Positions 1 through 8,154 of a stretch of 64,000 nucleotides of DNA are shown piece after piece (positions within the stretch are counted from its first letter, which is position 1; the number at the start of each line of letters is the position of its first letter). The DNA is from an uncultured Clostridia bacterium (GTDB lineage: Bacteria > Bacillota > Clostridia > TANB77 > CAG-508), in the NCBI GenBank assembly GCA_934154805.1, contig CAKPGM010000006.1, positions 1 through 64,000 on the forward strand. The letters run 5' to 3'. The notes beneath the pieces are model-generated. The model saw nothing but the letters and a program-made list of their open reading frames with translations. It searched no databases and was not told where the DNA came from. Made by a program: the position numbers and the translations under genes.

Positions 1-231
1 GAAATGAGCGAAGATGAGAAAATGGAAAGACTAGCAGAACTAAGAGAAAAAGCAATAAGAGATGAAAAAGCATTATATAATACTGGAATTAGAGAAGGGA
101 TGGAAAAAGGCGAAAAGAAAAAAACGAAAGAAATTGCAAAGAAGATGTTGTCTAAAGGTATAAAAGTAAAAGAAGTAATAGAATTTACAGGACTAACAAA
201 AGAAGAAATAGAGGAATTAAAGAATAAGTAA
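1..231 (+). CDS. Rpn-family recombination-promoting nuclease, C-terminal fragment (cut by window edge)
   Basis: The open frame runs in from the left edge (GAA then ATGAGC) and ends at TAA 229-231. The 76 visible residues are nearly identical to the C-terminal end of the complete Rpn-type nuclease at 50337-51239, including the charged stretch ending in EEIEELKNK, so this is a paralogous copy and not a 75-residue gene of its own. The nuclease core (PD-(D/E)XK) lies outside the window. The identity continues past the stop into the terminator, the leader and the next gene, as it does in the copy at 50-53 kb. Rpn proteins are known as DNA endonucleases that raise recombination. Only the paralogy is seen here; activity is inferred. 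Confidence 0.8.
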   Translation, partial: EMSEDEKMERLAELREKAIRDEKALYNTGIREGMEKGEKKKTKEIAKKMLSKGIKVKEVIEFTGLTKEEIEELKNK

Positions 232-240
232 TAATAACTA

Positions 241-283
241 AAAACCAACTGATAGTGAATAAACTTTACTATCAGTTGGTTTT
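241..283 (+). terminator. Intrinsic terminator after Rpn nuclease fragment
   Basis: Perfect 16-bp stem (241-256 with 268-283) around an 11-nt loop. The 5' arm starts AAAACC and the 3' arm ends GGTTTT, so it could work in either direction. The same hairpin with G-U changes follows the complete nuclease at 51248-51290. Confidence 0.8.
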
Positions 284-510
284 CTATAAATAATATTCAA
301 TTTATAAAATTTTTAATTAAATAAATAATTTAATTAAAAATTCTATACTAAATATATAGCATAACTGTAAGAAAAAATCAATACCAAGAAAATATGTCTA
401 AGCAAAAATTTAAAAACATAAAAAACTTAAAACATTAGGGCAACAAGGGTTATACAATGTTATTACTTTTATTAAATTATTTATTTAATAAAAACAAAGG
501 AGATAGTTTT
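284..510 (+). repeat. Conserved leader module, copy A (upstream of pilin-like GLUG gene)
   Basis: No gene here. It contains a 15-bp perfect hairpin of TTTAATTAA character (308-342), a 30-nt conserved block (355-384, TATAGCATAACTGTAAG...), and a second hairpin (467-493, TTTTATTAAAT with ATTTAATAAAA) ending 2 nt before the Shine-Dalgarno AAAGGAGA (496-503). The same order recurs at 29149-29351, 51291-51516 and 61085-61325. It may be a shared promoter/leader or a recombination boundary; its function is unknown. Confidence 0.7.
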
Positions 511-2067
511 ATGGAAAGAATGAGAAGCAAAAAAGGAATAACATTAATAGCATTGGTTGTGACAATAGTTATAATCTTGATATTAGCGGGAATAACAGTA
601 GGAATGGTAACAAGTGATAATGGAATACTAAAAGAAACCAAAAGTGCTAAAGAACAGGCAGAAATAGATAACGAGAAGAGTATAGTGGAAAGAGCAAAAA
701 TGCTAACAATGATGAGAGATAAGAGTGGTAAAGTAACTTTAGCAGTTTTTGAACCAGCGTTAAAGGACGAGGCGGGAAAAAATCCGACAGAAGTAAGTGA
801 TGTGGGAGATGTAATAGAAGTTCTATTCACTGATACAGATCGATATTATGAAGTAGATAAAGATGGAAATGTAAGCGAACCACAAGAAGTAGTAAAAGAC
901 GAATATGCAGGAGACATAACCAAAGGTGGAAGATGTGACGGAAGTGAAAAAAAGCCTTATGAGATAAATTGCATAGAGGATTTAGTGGCATTATCTAATA
1001 TAGTAAATGGAGAAGGGATAAAGTTTGAAAATGGACAATTAGTACAAATAACAGAATCAGATGGATTAGAAGGAAAAAACATAATACTAGTTAGAAATTT
1101 AAATTTTAAATCTAAATATTCATATGCCGATAGTACAAGAACGGATTTTGGAAACATAAATGGAGATGATACAGATGGTAATAGCTTAATTACAGAAATG
1201 ACAACTGGAAATGGATTTGTAACAATAGGCTATGAATATACTAAATTGTTTTCAGGGACATTTGATGGTAATGGGAAAAGTATCGACAATATAATGATAA
1301 ATAACACTGAAAGGATTGTATATAATGGAGGAGAGGGACTATTTGGAGTGACAGCATATGATTCTAAAATTATTAACCTTACTATTAGTGGAAATATAGA
1401 TGGTGGAGGACAAAGAACAGGAGGAATAATTGGTTATGCTCGAGGAAATACACAAATAATAAATTGTGAAAGTAAATGCAATATAAAAAGTAAAAGTAGT
1501 GTAGGTGGAATTACTGGACATATAGAAGAAACGTCAATAATAATTAATAGTGGTAATACAGGTAACCTAGAGATAATAGAACCGACTGATTCATATGTTA
1601 GTGCTGGTGGAATTGTGGGCTTGGCAACAAATTATATAATTAATTGTTACAATTTAGGAAATGTAAAAAACAATGCTAAAGGTGTTTATAAAGGCGCGGG
1701 AGGAATAGCTGGAAATTCAAAAGCAAATATTGCATATATTTATAATTGCTATAATGCAGGAAATATCCATGGTGAGAATAGTGAAGGTGCAATACTAGGA
1801 GGATACTGGTATTCTGAATGGGTAACGAATATTGAGAAATGCTATTATTTAAAAAATTGTAGCAGTGGTGTAATAGGAAGAGAAATAACAGACCAAAAAT
1901 TTGACGCAACTGAATGTACAAAGGAGGAAATGCAGAGTGCAGATTTTATAAATAAACTTAATGAATATGTAGAAAGCTATAATCAAAAAAATAAAGAAAA
2001 TGAGGATTTTATAGAGCTAAAATATTGGAAAAGAGGCGACAACGGTTATCCAACATTTGCAGATTAA
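511..2067 (+). CDS. Prepilin-like GLUG-repeat surface protein (copy A)
   Basis: A 518-residue protein. ATG 511 is chosen because AAAGGAGA sits 7 nt upstream; a longer frame from 457 would translate the conserved leader hairpin. The N-terminus has basic residues, KKG at 7-9 and then a ~22-residue hydrophobic segment (ITLIALVVTIVIILILAG), as in class III/type IV prepilins cut after Gly. The usual Glu at +5 is Ala. Residues ~15-170 are almost identical to the proteins at 29352 and 51517. The middle holds degenerate GLUG repeats (GGI.G......I.NC.N.G.I), expected to fold as a beta-helix. The C-terminus ends YWKRGDNGYPTFAD, diverging somewhat from the other two copies. Likely exported and surface-displayed, possibly as a minor pilin or adhesin. 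Export route and function are inferred. Confidence 0.75.
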   Translation: MERMRSKKGITLIALVVTIVIILILAGITVGMVTSDNGILKETKSAKEQAEIDNEKSIVERAKMLTMMRDKSGKVTLAVFEPALKDEAGKNPTEVSDVGDVIEVLFTDTDRYYEVDKDGNVSEPQEVVKDEYAGDITKGGRCDGSEKKPYEINCIEDLVALSNIVNGEGIKFENGQLVQITESDGLEGKNIILVRNLNFKSKYSYADSTRTDFGNINGDDTDGNSLITEMTTGNGFVTIGYEYTKLFSGTFDGNGKSIDNIMINNTERIVYNGGEGLFGVTAYDSKIINLTISGNIDGGGQRTGGIIGYARGNTQIINCESKCNIKSKSSVGGITGHIEETSIIINSGNTGNLEIIEPTDSYVSAGGIVGLATNYIINCYNLGNVKNNAKGVYKGAGGIAGNSKANIAYIYNCYNAGNIHGENSEGAILGGYWYSEWVTNIEKCYYLKNCSSGVIGREITDQKFDATECTKEEMQSADFINKLNEYVESYNQKNKENEDFIELKYWKRGDNGYPTFAD

Positions 2068-2149
2068 TTAAAAGAATCAACAATATGTAAGCATATTAAA
2101 ACATAAAATAAATTTCCATAAAAATAATTTTTAAAATTTTTAAAAATTA

Positions 2150-2181
2150 TTGAAATAAAATATAAAGTATGTTAATATAAT
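2150..2181 (+). promoter_or_regulatory. Candidate promoter of 6S RNA
   Basis: A consensus -10 TATAAT lies at 2176-2181. The best -35 candidate, TTGAAA at 2150-2155, leaves a 20-nt spacer, longer than ideal. Transcription would start near 2188, just ahead of the 6S-like RNA. Confidence 0.45.
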
Positions 2182-2186
2182 GTTAA

Positions 2187-2397
2187 GGAAAGCGAAAGCT
2201 TTTTTACCCTACGTGGTACGTGCAAAGAATTAAATTTTAGAACCAACAAATATTTAACGGGAGTCCGCCTTTGAGTGTGGCGTGTAGGCTTAGAGTATAC
2301 TTTAAGAAACCCAGAAGCATTCAACAGGACACCCACCTGTCTAGTGGCAGGTCCTTAAAATTTCGTTCATCTCACGGCTAGTGTGGGGACTTTTTTT
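2187..2397 (+). ncRNA. ssrS: 6S RNA (SsrS)
   Basis: About 190 nt of higher GC in a 407-nt gap with no reading frame. The ends pair (CCCTAC 2207-2212 with GTGGGG 2383-2388) and a T-run follows (2391-2397). Inside are the blocks AACGGGAGTCCGCC and GACACCCACCTG, which I recognise as typical of bacterial 6S RNAs; E. coli 6S has the analogous GACACAUUCACCUU. The upstream segment GGAAAGCGAAAGCTTTTTT may be part of the terminal stem. 6S RNA binds the housekeeping RNA polymerase holoenzyme as an open-promoter mimic. The call rests on remembered consensus and on the closed stem; a covariance-model search against Rfam RF00013 would settle it. Confidence 0.75.
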
Positions 2398-2474
2398 GTC
2401 TAAAATACATTGATAATTATATTTTTTTATGATACCATATTGACATACAAAAATTAGAGAAAGGAGTTTGCAAT

Positions 2475-3317
2475 ATGAATATTAAACAAGCACTAGAAGA
2501 AGCGAAGAATATTTTAAAAAGTAACAACTTTGAAGATAGTAATATTATTGCAAAAGAACTTCTTTCATATGTTCTGAAAAAGGACAGGGTATATTTAACG
2601 ATAAATTCTGATACTGCTCTTACAGATACAGAATATGCTGAATTTACAAAATGCATTGAACAAATAATAGATGGAAAACCACTTCAATATATAACGCAAA
2701 AACAAGAGTTTATGGGAATAGACTTTTTTGTGAATGAAGATGTACTTATTCCTCAACCGGATACAGAGATACTAGTAGAAACGGTACTTGATATTTGTAA
2801 AAGATATGGTAATCAAAGTTTAAGGATTTTAGATTTATGTACTGGAAGTGGTGCGATAGCAATTTCATTAAGCAAGATTCTCAACACGCAAGTATTTGCA
2901 AGTGATGTTAGCACAAAGGCTTTAAAGGTCGCAGAAAAGAACAATGTATTGAATAACTCAAAAGTTGAATTTATAGAATCAAATTTATTTGAACAAATCA
3001 ATGGAGAGAAATTTGATATAATAGTGTCGAATCCGCCATACATTAAAAACGAAGAGATAAAATTGCTGTCAAAACAGGTGCAAAATGAGCCATACATTGC
3101 TCTAGCAGGAGGAGAGGATGGACTTGATTTTTACAGAAAAATCATAGATGAAGCTTATAAACATATAAACGAAAATGGTTATTTATGCCTAGAGATAGGA
3201 TATGACCAAAAAGAAGATTTAATAAAGTTGATAAAACAGAATGAAAATTATGAGTATGAGAATTGTATAAAAGACTTATCTAATAATGACAGATGTATAA
3301 TTGCAAAAATTGTATAA
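2475..3317 (+). CDS. prmC: Peptide chain release factor N5-glutamine methyltransferase
   Basis: 280 residues, the usual length. PrmC (HemK) methylates the Gln of the GGQ motif in release factors RF1 and RF2, using S-adenosylmethionine. The N-terminal helical domain has EAKNILK and LLSYVL features. The Rossmann methyltransferase domain has the SAM motif ILDLCTGSGAIAISL near residue 120 and the family-defining NPPY at 186-189. AGAAAGGAG precedes ATG 2475. The gene starts a tightly packed run with whiA and hemW; the next SD lies directly after its stop. prfA, its frequent partner, is not in the window. Confidence 0.93.
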   Translation: MNIKQALEEAKNILKSNNFEDSNIIAKELLSYVLKKDRVYLTINSDTALTDTEYAEFTKCIEQIIDGKPLQYITQKQEFMGIDFFVNEDVLIPQPDTEILVETVLDICKRYGNQSLRILDLCTGSGAIAISLSKILNTQVFASDVSTKALKVAEKNNVLNNSKVEFIESNLFEQINGEKFDIIVSNPPYIKNEEIKLLSKQVQNEPYIALAGGEDGLDFYRKIIDEAYKHINENGYLCLEIGYDQKEDLIKLIKQNENYEYENCIKDLSNNDRCIIAKIV

Positions 3318-3331
3318 AAAGGAGAATGCGA

Positions 3332-4171
3332 ATGTCTTTTTCATCAAATTTAAAAGTAGAATTAAGTAAAATAAATAATTTGAAAAATAAACAAGAAGTT
3401 TATGCAGAGTTTCTTGGTTATTTATCGACTGCAAATGTCAATATAAAAAATAAAAACATAAAATTCTCAACAGAAAACGAATATAATATAAACCGTTTTG
3501 CTAAGCTATTAAATAATATAAACATAGATAAGTACAAAATAGATATATCAGGAAAAGCATATAATATAACATTTAAAATAACTGATAACATTGCAGAAAT
3601 TAACACAGAAAATGTAGAACAACTCTTGAATTCTGATAATTTGAAAAAAGCATATATTAGAGGAAATTTCTTAGGCGCTGGTTCTATTAATGAGCCAAAT
3701 AAAACATATCATTTGGAAATAATTTTTAGAACAGAGGAGTTGGCAAATATAACATTAACTCTAATAAATCAATATTCAATAAATGCTAAAATATTGGATA
3801 AGACTGTATATTTTAAAGATGGCGAGGAAATATCAAACTTTTTAGCGCTAATTGGAGCAAATTCTGCAGTTCTTAAATTTGAAGAAGCAAGAGTTATAAG
3901 AGAGATGAAGAATAATGTTAATAGAATAGTAAATTGTGAAACAGCAAATATGAACAAGACAATAAAAGCTTCTGTAAAACAATTAGAAGATATTAAGAAG
4001 TTAAGAAAGAAGAATAAATTTAACAATCTTCCAGATGAACTAAAGGAAATAGCAATATTAAGAGAGGAAAATCCAAATGCTACTTTGGAAGAATTGGGTA
4101 ATATGCTTTCAACTCCGATAGGAAAGTCTAGTGTAAGCCATAGATTTAAAAGAATAGAAGAATATTTATAA
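3332..4171 (+). CDS. whiA: WhiA-family DNA-binding regulator
   Basis: 279 residues beginning MSFSSNLKVELSK, the standard WhiA start. Two ATGs are possible (3326, 3332); 3332 gives 7-nt spacing from GGAG 3321-3324. A LAGLIDADG-like N-terminal domain (residues ~1-170) is followed by a C-terminal helix-turn-helix (LEELGNMLSTPIGKSSVSHR). WhiA controls sporulation in actinobacteria and affects division and chromosome segregation in Firmicutes. It is usually found with yvcK and rapZ; here it lies between prmC and hemW. Confidence 0.9.
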   Translation: MSFSSNLKVELSKINNLKNKQEVYAEFLGYLSTANVNIKNKNIKFSTENEYNINRFAKLLNNINIDKYKIDISGKAYNITFKITDNIAEINTENVEQLLNSDNLKKAYIRGNFLGAGSINEPNKTYHLEIIFRTEELANITLTLINQYSINAKILDKTVYFKDGEEISNFLALIGANSAVLKFEEARVIREMKNNVNRIVNCETANMNKTIKASVKQLEDIKKLRKKNKFNNLPDELKEIAILREENPNATLEELGNMLSTPIGKSSVSHRFKRIEEYL

Positions 4172-4183
4172 GAGGAAAAATAA

Positions 4184-5356
4184 ATGGAAGTAAAGGAAAT
4201 AGGACTTTATATACATATACCGTTCTGTAGACAGAAATGTTACTATTGTGATTTTGTATCTTTTGCAAATAGAGATGATATGATAGAAAGATATGTAAAT
4301 TGCTTGAAACAAGAAATAATACAATATGCACAAGAAAATAAAGTAATGTCGGATCACAATTTAGAACCTAAATATATATTAAAAACAATTTATATTGGAG
4401 GAGGTACGCCTTCTGCAATACCAGAAAAATATATTGTTGAAATTTTAGAAACTGTAAAAGAAAATTTTGAAATAAAAGAAGATGCAGAAATAACAATAGA
4501 AGTAAATCCGGGAACAGCGACAAAGGAGAAGTTAGAAACATATAAAGAATTTGGAATAAATAGACTTAGTATAGGTCTTCAAGCAGTGCAAGACGATATA
4601 TTGAAGAAAATAGGCAGAATTCATACATATCAAGATTTCTTAGATACATATAATTATGCACGAGATGTTGGTTTTAGCAATATGAATGTGGACTTAATGA
4701 TAGACTTACCAGATCAAACTTTAGATAATGTAAAGGAAAGTGTAAAAGAAATTATAAGATTGAAACCTGAACACATATCTGTGTATTCATTGATACTTGA
4801 AAAAAATACACGAATGTATGAGATGATAGCCTCGAAAATGGTGGAAATTGCACCAGATGATATAGAAAGACAGATGTATTGGTATGTTAAGAAAACATTA
4901 GAAAAACACAATTATATGCAATATGAAATATCAAACTTTGCTAAACAAGGTTTTGAGTCGAGACACAATATGGATTGCTGGAATCAAAATGAGTATATTG
5001 GAGTTGGAACAGCAGCTTGTTCGTATATAGAAGACAAAAGATATTCTAATGTAGAAGCGTTGGATGAATATATAACAAATATAGAAAATAAAGAACCTAA
5101 CAAAAATTTAATATTGGAAGAGGTATTAAAATTAGAAGACAAAATGAATGAATATATGATGTTAGGACTTAGAAAAATAGACGGAATTGACATTCAAACT
5201 TTTGAAAATAAATTCCATGTAAATCCAATAATGAAATATTGCAAGATTTTAGAGAAATTAAATCACGAGGGATTAATTGAAATAAATGCAAATACTATAA
5301 AATTGACAAATAAAGGAATAAATTTAGCAAATTTAGTATGGGAAGAATTTATATAA
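4184..5356 (+). CDS. hemW: Heme chaperone HemW (radical SAM, HemN-like)
   Basis: 390 residues. The radical-SAM CX3CX2C cluster motif is at Cys15, Cys19 and Cys22 (FCRQKCYYCDF). GGGTPS follows near residue 73, and the C-terminal HemN-like domain starts near 300. Cys-His residues required by true coproporphyrinogen oxidases before the first Cys are absent, which favours HemW, the heme-trafficking relative, over HemN. Only 12 bp separate it from whiA and 14 bp from the following HD gene, so co-transcription is likely. Confidence 0.87.
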   Translation: MEVKEIGLYIHIPFCRQKCYYCDFVSFANRDDMIERYVNCLKQEIIQYAQENKVMSDHNLEPKYILKTIYIGGGTPSAIPEKYIVEILETVKENFEIKEDAEITIEVNPGTATKEKLETYKEFGINRLSIGLQAVQDDILKKIGRIHTYQDFLDTYNYARDVGFSNMNVDLMIDLPDQTLDNVKESVKEIIRLKPEHISVYSLILEKNTRMYEMIASKMVEIAPDDIERQMYWYVKKTLEKHNYMQYEISNFAKQGFESRHNMDCWNQNEYIGVGTAACSYIEDKRYSNVEALDEYITNIENKEPNKNLILEEVLKLEDKMNEYMMLGLRKIDGIDIQTFENKFHVNPIMKYCKILEKLNHEGLIEINANTIKLTNKGINLANLVWEEFI

Positions 5357-5370
5357 GATAGGAGAAAAAT

Positions 5371-5919
5371 ATGAAAGAAGAATTTATTGAATTATTAAAA
5401 TCAACAAACAGAGAAGGAATGGAAAACTTATTAAACTTTTTAGAAAAATCTGATTTCTATAAAGCACCTGCTAGCACAAGATTTCATGGCAATTATGAAG
5501 GAGGACTTTTAGAGCATAGTTTAAAAGTGTATGAAATATATAAAGAAAAAATAAAACAAAGTGGATTAGAAACACCAGAAGCATCTGTAATAATATCAGC
5601 ATTATTACACGATATTTGTAAAACAAACTTTTATAAAGTTGATTATAGAAATGCAAAAAATGCAAGAGGGGAATGGGAAAAAGTTCCATACTATGCAGTA
5701 GAAGACACAATACCATATGGTCACGGAGAAAAATCTGTAATGATGCTTACAGAGTACATAAAGCTAACAAATGAAGAAAAATATTCAATTCGTTGGCATA
5801 TGGGATTCACAGAGCCAAAAGAATTATATGGTACACTTGGAGAAGCATATAAGAAATATCCAGCAGCGTTATTACTACACGAAGCAGATTTAGAATCAAC
5901 ATATTTTTATAATATATAG
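5371..5919 (+). CDS. HD-domain phosphohydrolase family protein
   Basis: 182 residues. An HD metal site is visible: LLEHSLKVYEIY (first His), ALLHDICK (HD pair, residues ~76-77) and a later conserved WHMG and HEAD, the arrangement of small HD hydrolases that act on nucleotides or phosphodiesters. The substrate cannot be read from the sequence. It is last in the prmC-whiA-hemW run and followed at once by a terminator. SD TAGGAGA precedes ATG 5371. Confidence 0.8.
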   Translation: MKEEFIELLKSTNREGMENLLNFLEKSDFYKAPASTRFHGNYEGGLLEHSLKVYEIYKEKIKQSGLETPEASVIISALLHDICKTNFYKVDYRNAKNARGEWEKVPYYAVEDTIPYGHGEKSVMMLTEYIKLTNEEKYSIRWHMGFTEPKELYGTLGEAYKKYPAALLLHEADLESTYFYNI

Positions 5920-5922
5920 TAT

Positions 5923-5964
5923 AAAATCACCTATAAAGCCAAAAACTATTATAGGTGATTTTTT
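5923..5964 (+). terminator. Terminator hairpin whose 3' arm carries the next gene's SD
   Basis: A 14-bp perfect stem (5923-5936 with 5949-5962) and T-run end immediately before ATG 5965. The only SD-like sequence for that gene, AGGTGAT, lies inside the 3' arm. Read-through RNA would therefore hide the SD; a transcript starting inside the hairpin would expose it. Confidence 0.7.
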
Positions 5965-6219
5965 ATGAAGGTTTCGTGGATAAAATTTATAGAAGATAAA
6001 AAAGATTTTAAACTTCCGGAGAATTTAGGATTTGATGTGTTCTCAATTAATAAAAATGATAATGTTGATGAAAAAATAGATGAATTAATATCAGACAAGT
6101 ATAATACAATTATAGTATCAAATTCTATTGCTGGTGCGTCAGAAAAGATAAATACGGAATATCTAAAAAATAAAAAAGTAAATATAATAATCAGCAAAGA
6201 CAATGATAGACTAGAATAG
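5965..6219 (+). CDS. Small protein of unknown function upstream of yyaC
   Basis: 84 residues, not recognised. The pattern (KYNTIIVSNSIAGASEKI, KKVNIIISKD) alternates strands and helices in a compact alpha/beta fold; it loosely resembles the F subunit of V-type ATPases, but I would not name it on that. It has no signal peptide or membrane segment. The stop TAG 6217-6219 touches ATG 6220 of yyaC, so the two are probably co-translated and likely sporulation-linked. Its start codon follows a terminator-like hairpin directly. Confidence 0.6.
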   Translation: MKVSWIKFIEDKKDFKLPENLGFDVFSINKNDNVDEKIDELISDKYNTIIVSNSIAGASEKINTEYLKNKKVNIIISKDNDRLE

Positions 6220-6672
6220 ATGGAGGAAGTTTTGGAAAACATATTATTCTTGTGCATTGGAGATAGTAATATTGTAGGAGATAGTCTGGGACCTCTTATA
6301 GGTTCTTTTTTAGAAGAGAATAAATACAAGTATAAAAATATAAAAGTAGCAGGAACTATTGAAAATCCTATCAGATACAAAGACATTGATAAAATAAAAA
6401 GAGAAAGAAATCAACATATAATAGTAATAGATTCTGCACTCGGAAATGAAAAAAATGTTGGCAAATTATTGATAAATGATTCTTATTTGAATGCGGGAAC
6501 TAGTATTAACTTAGGCAAGAAAATAGATGGAGATATTATAATAAAGGGAATAGTTGGTAAAAACCACAATAATGAGAAATTAAATTATATAGAACTAAAA
6601 AGGGTTAAGTATGAAACTATAAACGAGATTGCTAGTAGAATAATTGTGACAATTACACCGATGCTAGTATAA
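6220..6672 (+). CDS. yyaC: Spore protease YyaC family (DUF1256)
   Basis: 150 residues. The family hallmark is a GPR-like alpha/beta fold with FLCIGDSNIVGDSLGPLIG near the N-terminus, a central ENP, VIDSALG, and a glycine-rich end. Members are annotated as sporulation proteins related to the germination protease GPR. ATG 6220 has no separate SD; TTG 6232 has GGAGG (6222-6226) upstream and gives a start closer to the first conserved strand, so the true start may be 6232. Translational coupling to the preceding gene favours 6220. Confidence 0.82.
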   Translation: MEEVLENILFLCIGDSNIVGDSLGPLIGSFLEENKYKYKNIKVAGTIENPIRYKDIDKIKRERNQHIIVIDSALGNEKNVGKLLINDSYLNAGTSINLGKKIDGDIIIKGIVGKNHNNEKLNYIELKRVKYETINEIASRIIVTITPMLV

Positions 6673-6694
6673 AAAGATGCAAACTGGAAATAAT

Positions 6695-6722
6695 TCCTAT
6701 ATAAACAAAATTATATAGGAGG
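6695..6722 (+). promoter_or_regulatory. Hairpin sequestering the SD of the next gene
   Basis: A 10-bp perfect stem (TCCTATATAA 6695-6704 with TTATATAGGA 6711-6720) and 6-nt loop. The SD AGGAGG (6717-6722) starts in its 3' arm. There is no T-run, so it looks like a translational rather than transcriptional control element. Confidence 0.5.
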
Positions 6723-6727
6723 TACAT

Positions 6728-7150
6728 ATGAAAACAGATGTTATGAAGAATGTGATAATTCTAAAAAATTTACCCTCGAATTTAATTGATGAGGCAATAG
6801 TTATTGTGAAAGATAAAAAGAAAATAAAAGATATAAATTATAGTGAGTTCATAAAAGACGGAGGAGAAAAGTTTTCTAGCTCCGTAAACAGACAAACATC
6901 GAACAGAGTCATACAAGGATATATGAAGGAAGAAGATTTGAAAAAATTAGAAGATACGAAAAAAGAAGAAAGAAAATATGTTATAAAAGAAGCGGAAATT
7001 GTTGTAACAAACTATTTGAGCAAAATTGACAATAAAATGCCGGAAAAGAAAATAAAAAGATTAGAAAAATCTTATAAAAGAGCTAAAAAGATGAGTATAA
7101 TTCTTGGAATTATCTCTGTAATAAGTATAATTTGTGCAATAGCTTTTTAA
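6728..7150 (+). CDS. Hypothetical C-terminal-anchored membrane protein
   Basis: 140 residues, not recognised by name. The soluble N-terminal part (~1-115) is rich in Lys/Glu, with VIILKNLPSNLIDEAIVIVK near the start. A single membrane segment closes the protein (IILGIISVISIICAIAF). It has no signal peptide. It lies between yyaC and spoIVFA, so a role in the developing spore is plausible but only by context. AGGAGG 6 nt before ATG 6728 is partly hidden in a hairpin. Confidence 0.6.
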   Translation: MKTDVMKNVIILKNLPSNLIDEAIVIVKDKKKIKDINYSEFIKDGGEKFSSSVNRQTSNRVIQGYMKEEDLKKLEDTKKEERKYVIKEAEIVVTNYLSKIDNKMPEKKIKRLEKSYKRAKKMSIILGIISVISIICAIAF

Positions 7151-7165
7151 TATAAATGAATAAAA

Positions 7166-7217
7166 CCTCTTACTTTGGAATATAAATTTATAAAAACAAA
7201 GGAAGAGGTGTTTTTTT
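7166..7217 (+). terminator. Terminator-like hairpin overlapping the spoIVFA SD
   Basis: CCTCTT and CTTTG (7166-7177) pair with CAAAG and AAGAGG (7197-7208) around one mismatch; a run of seven T (7211-7217) ends at ATG 7218. The SD GGAAGAGGTG forms the 3' arm. This is the third gene in a row with its SD inside a hairpin. Confidence 0.55.
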
Positions 7218-8154
7218 ATGGATAGAATGCTAACTCAAGAAGAGAGGATTAGGAGAGCAGAAGAAATCTACAACAGAAGAAGATATGAAAACAGAGCAAC
7301 TTATTCAGAGATACCAAGAAAAAAGGTGTATAAGGATGATAGTATTAAAATAAAGCATAAAATGGTTAAAAAGATGGTAGTTCAAATAATCATTTGTATG
7401 CTAATATATTTTTCTGTCTATGGACTACAACAATCTAATTTATTTGCGTCAGATCAGGTAAAAGAAAAGACGAAAGAAGTTTTAAATTATGATATTGGAT
7501 TTGAAAAATTGCAAGAAATATATAATATGTGTGTAAATGTAATAAAAAGCAAATTGATAAAAGAAGAACAGCCGCAAGAAGTAGTGAATGAAAGTATCGA
7601 AGAGCAGAGCAATGAACCTGCAAATGATATTATAGATGAAAATGTGGAAACAGAGACAACGGCTCAAGTTACAGAAGGAGAGCAAGAAGCGGTCGGTGGA
7701 GCAGAAGAACCAGCACCAGAGGAAACAAAAACACAAGAGCAACTAGATATAGAATTTGTTAAACAAAATATAAACATGATTTGGCCATTAAATGGAGTAA
7801 AAACATCAGGATTTGGATCAAGAGAAGCAACAGAAATTGTTACAGCAAATCATCGTGGAATTGATATTGGGGGAAACACTGGAACAGCAATAGTTGCTGC
7901 AATGGATGGAGTTGTAACGCAGTATTCACTAGAAGGCGATTATGGACAACATTTAAGAATCGAAAATGGAGAAGTTATGACATTGTATGCACATTGCAGT
8001 AAGCTATGTGTTACAGAAGGAACGTATGTAAAGCAAGGAGATAAAATAGCGGAAGTTGGACAGACACGGAAGAGCGACTGGACCTCATCTTCATTTTGAA
8101 ATAAGACGAAATGGGAGATTTATAAATCCAGAAAATATATTAGGAGAAAAGTAA
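7218..8154 (+). CDS. spoIVFA: Stage IV sporulation protein FA (M23/LytM domain), frameshifted near its end
   Basis: As read, the frame stops at 8099 (293 residues). It has a membrane segment at ~52-72, an acidic linker (~115-175) and an M23/LytM domain (WPLNGVKTSGFGSRE, then HRGIDIGG). The final peptidase motif is lost because of one extra C at 8067: skipping it gives VGQTGRATGPHLHFEIRR and then INPENILGEK, with stop TAA 8152-8154 overlapping ATG 8154 of spoIVFB. The intact 1-nt overlap argues that the break is recent, an assembly error, or bypassed in translation. SpoIVFA holds and inhibits SpoIVFB in the outer forespore membrane until the forespore signal arrives. Identity rests on the M23 domain plus the adjacent spoIVFB. 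Confidence 0.82.

Noticed and set aside
457..510. Upstream extension of the GLUG protein frames (also 29277-29351 and 51466-51516)
   Set aside because: The extension would translate the conserved leader hairpin; a strong SD directly precedes the inner ATG in all three copies.
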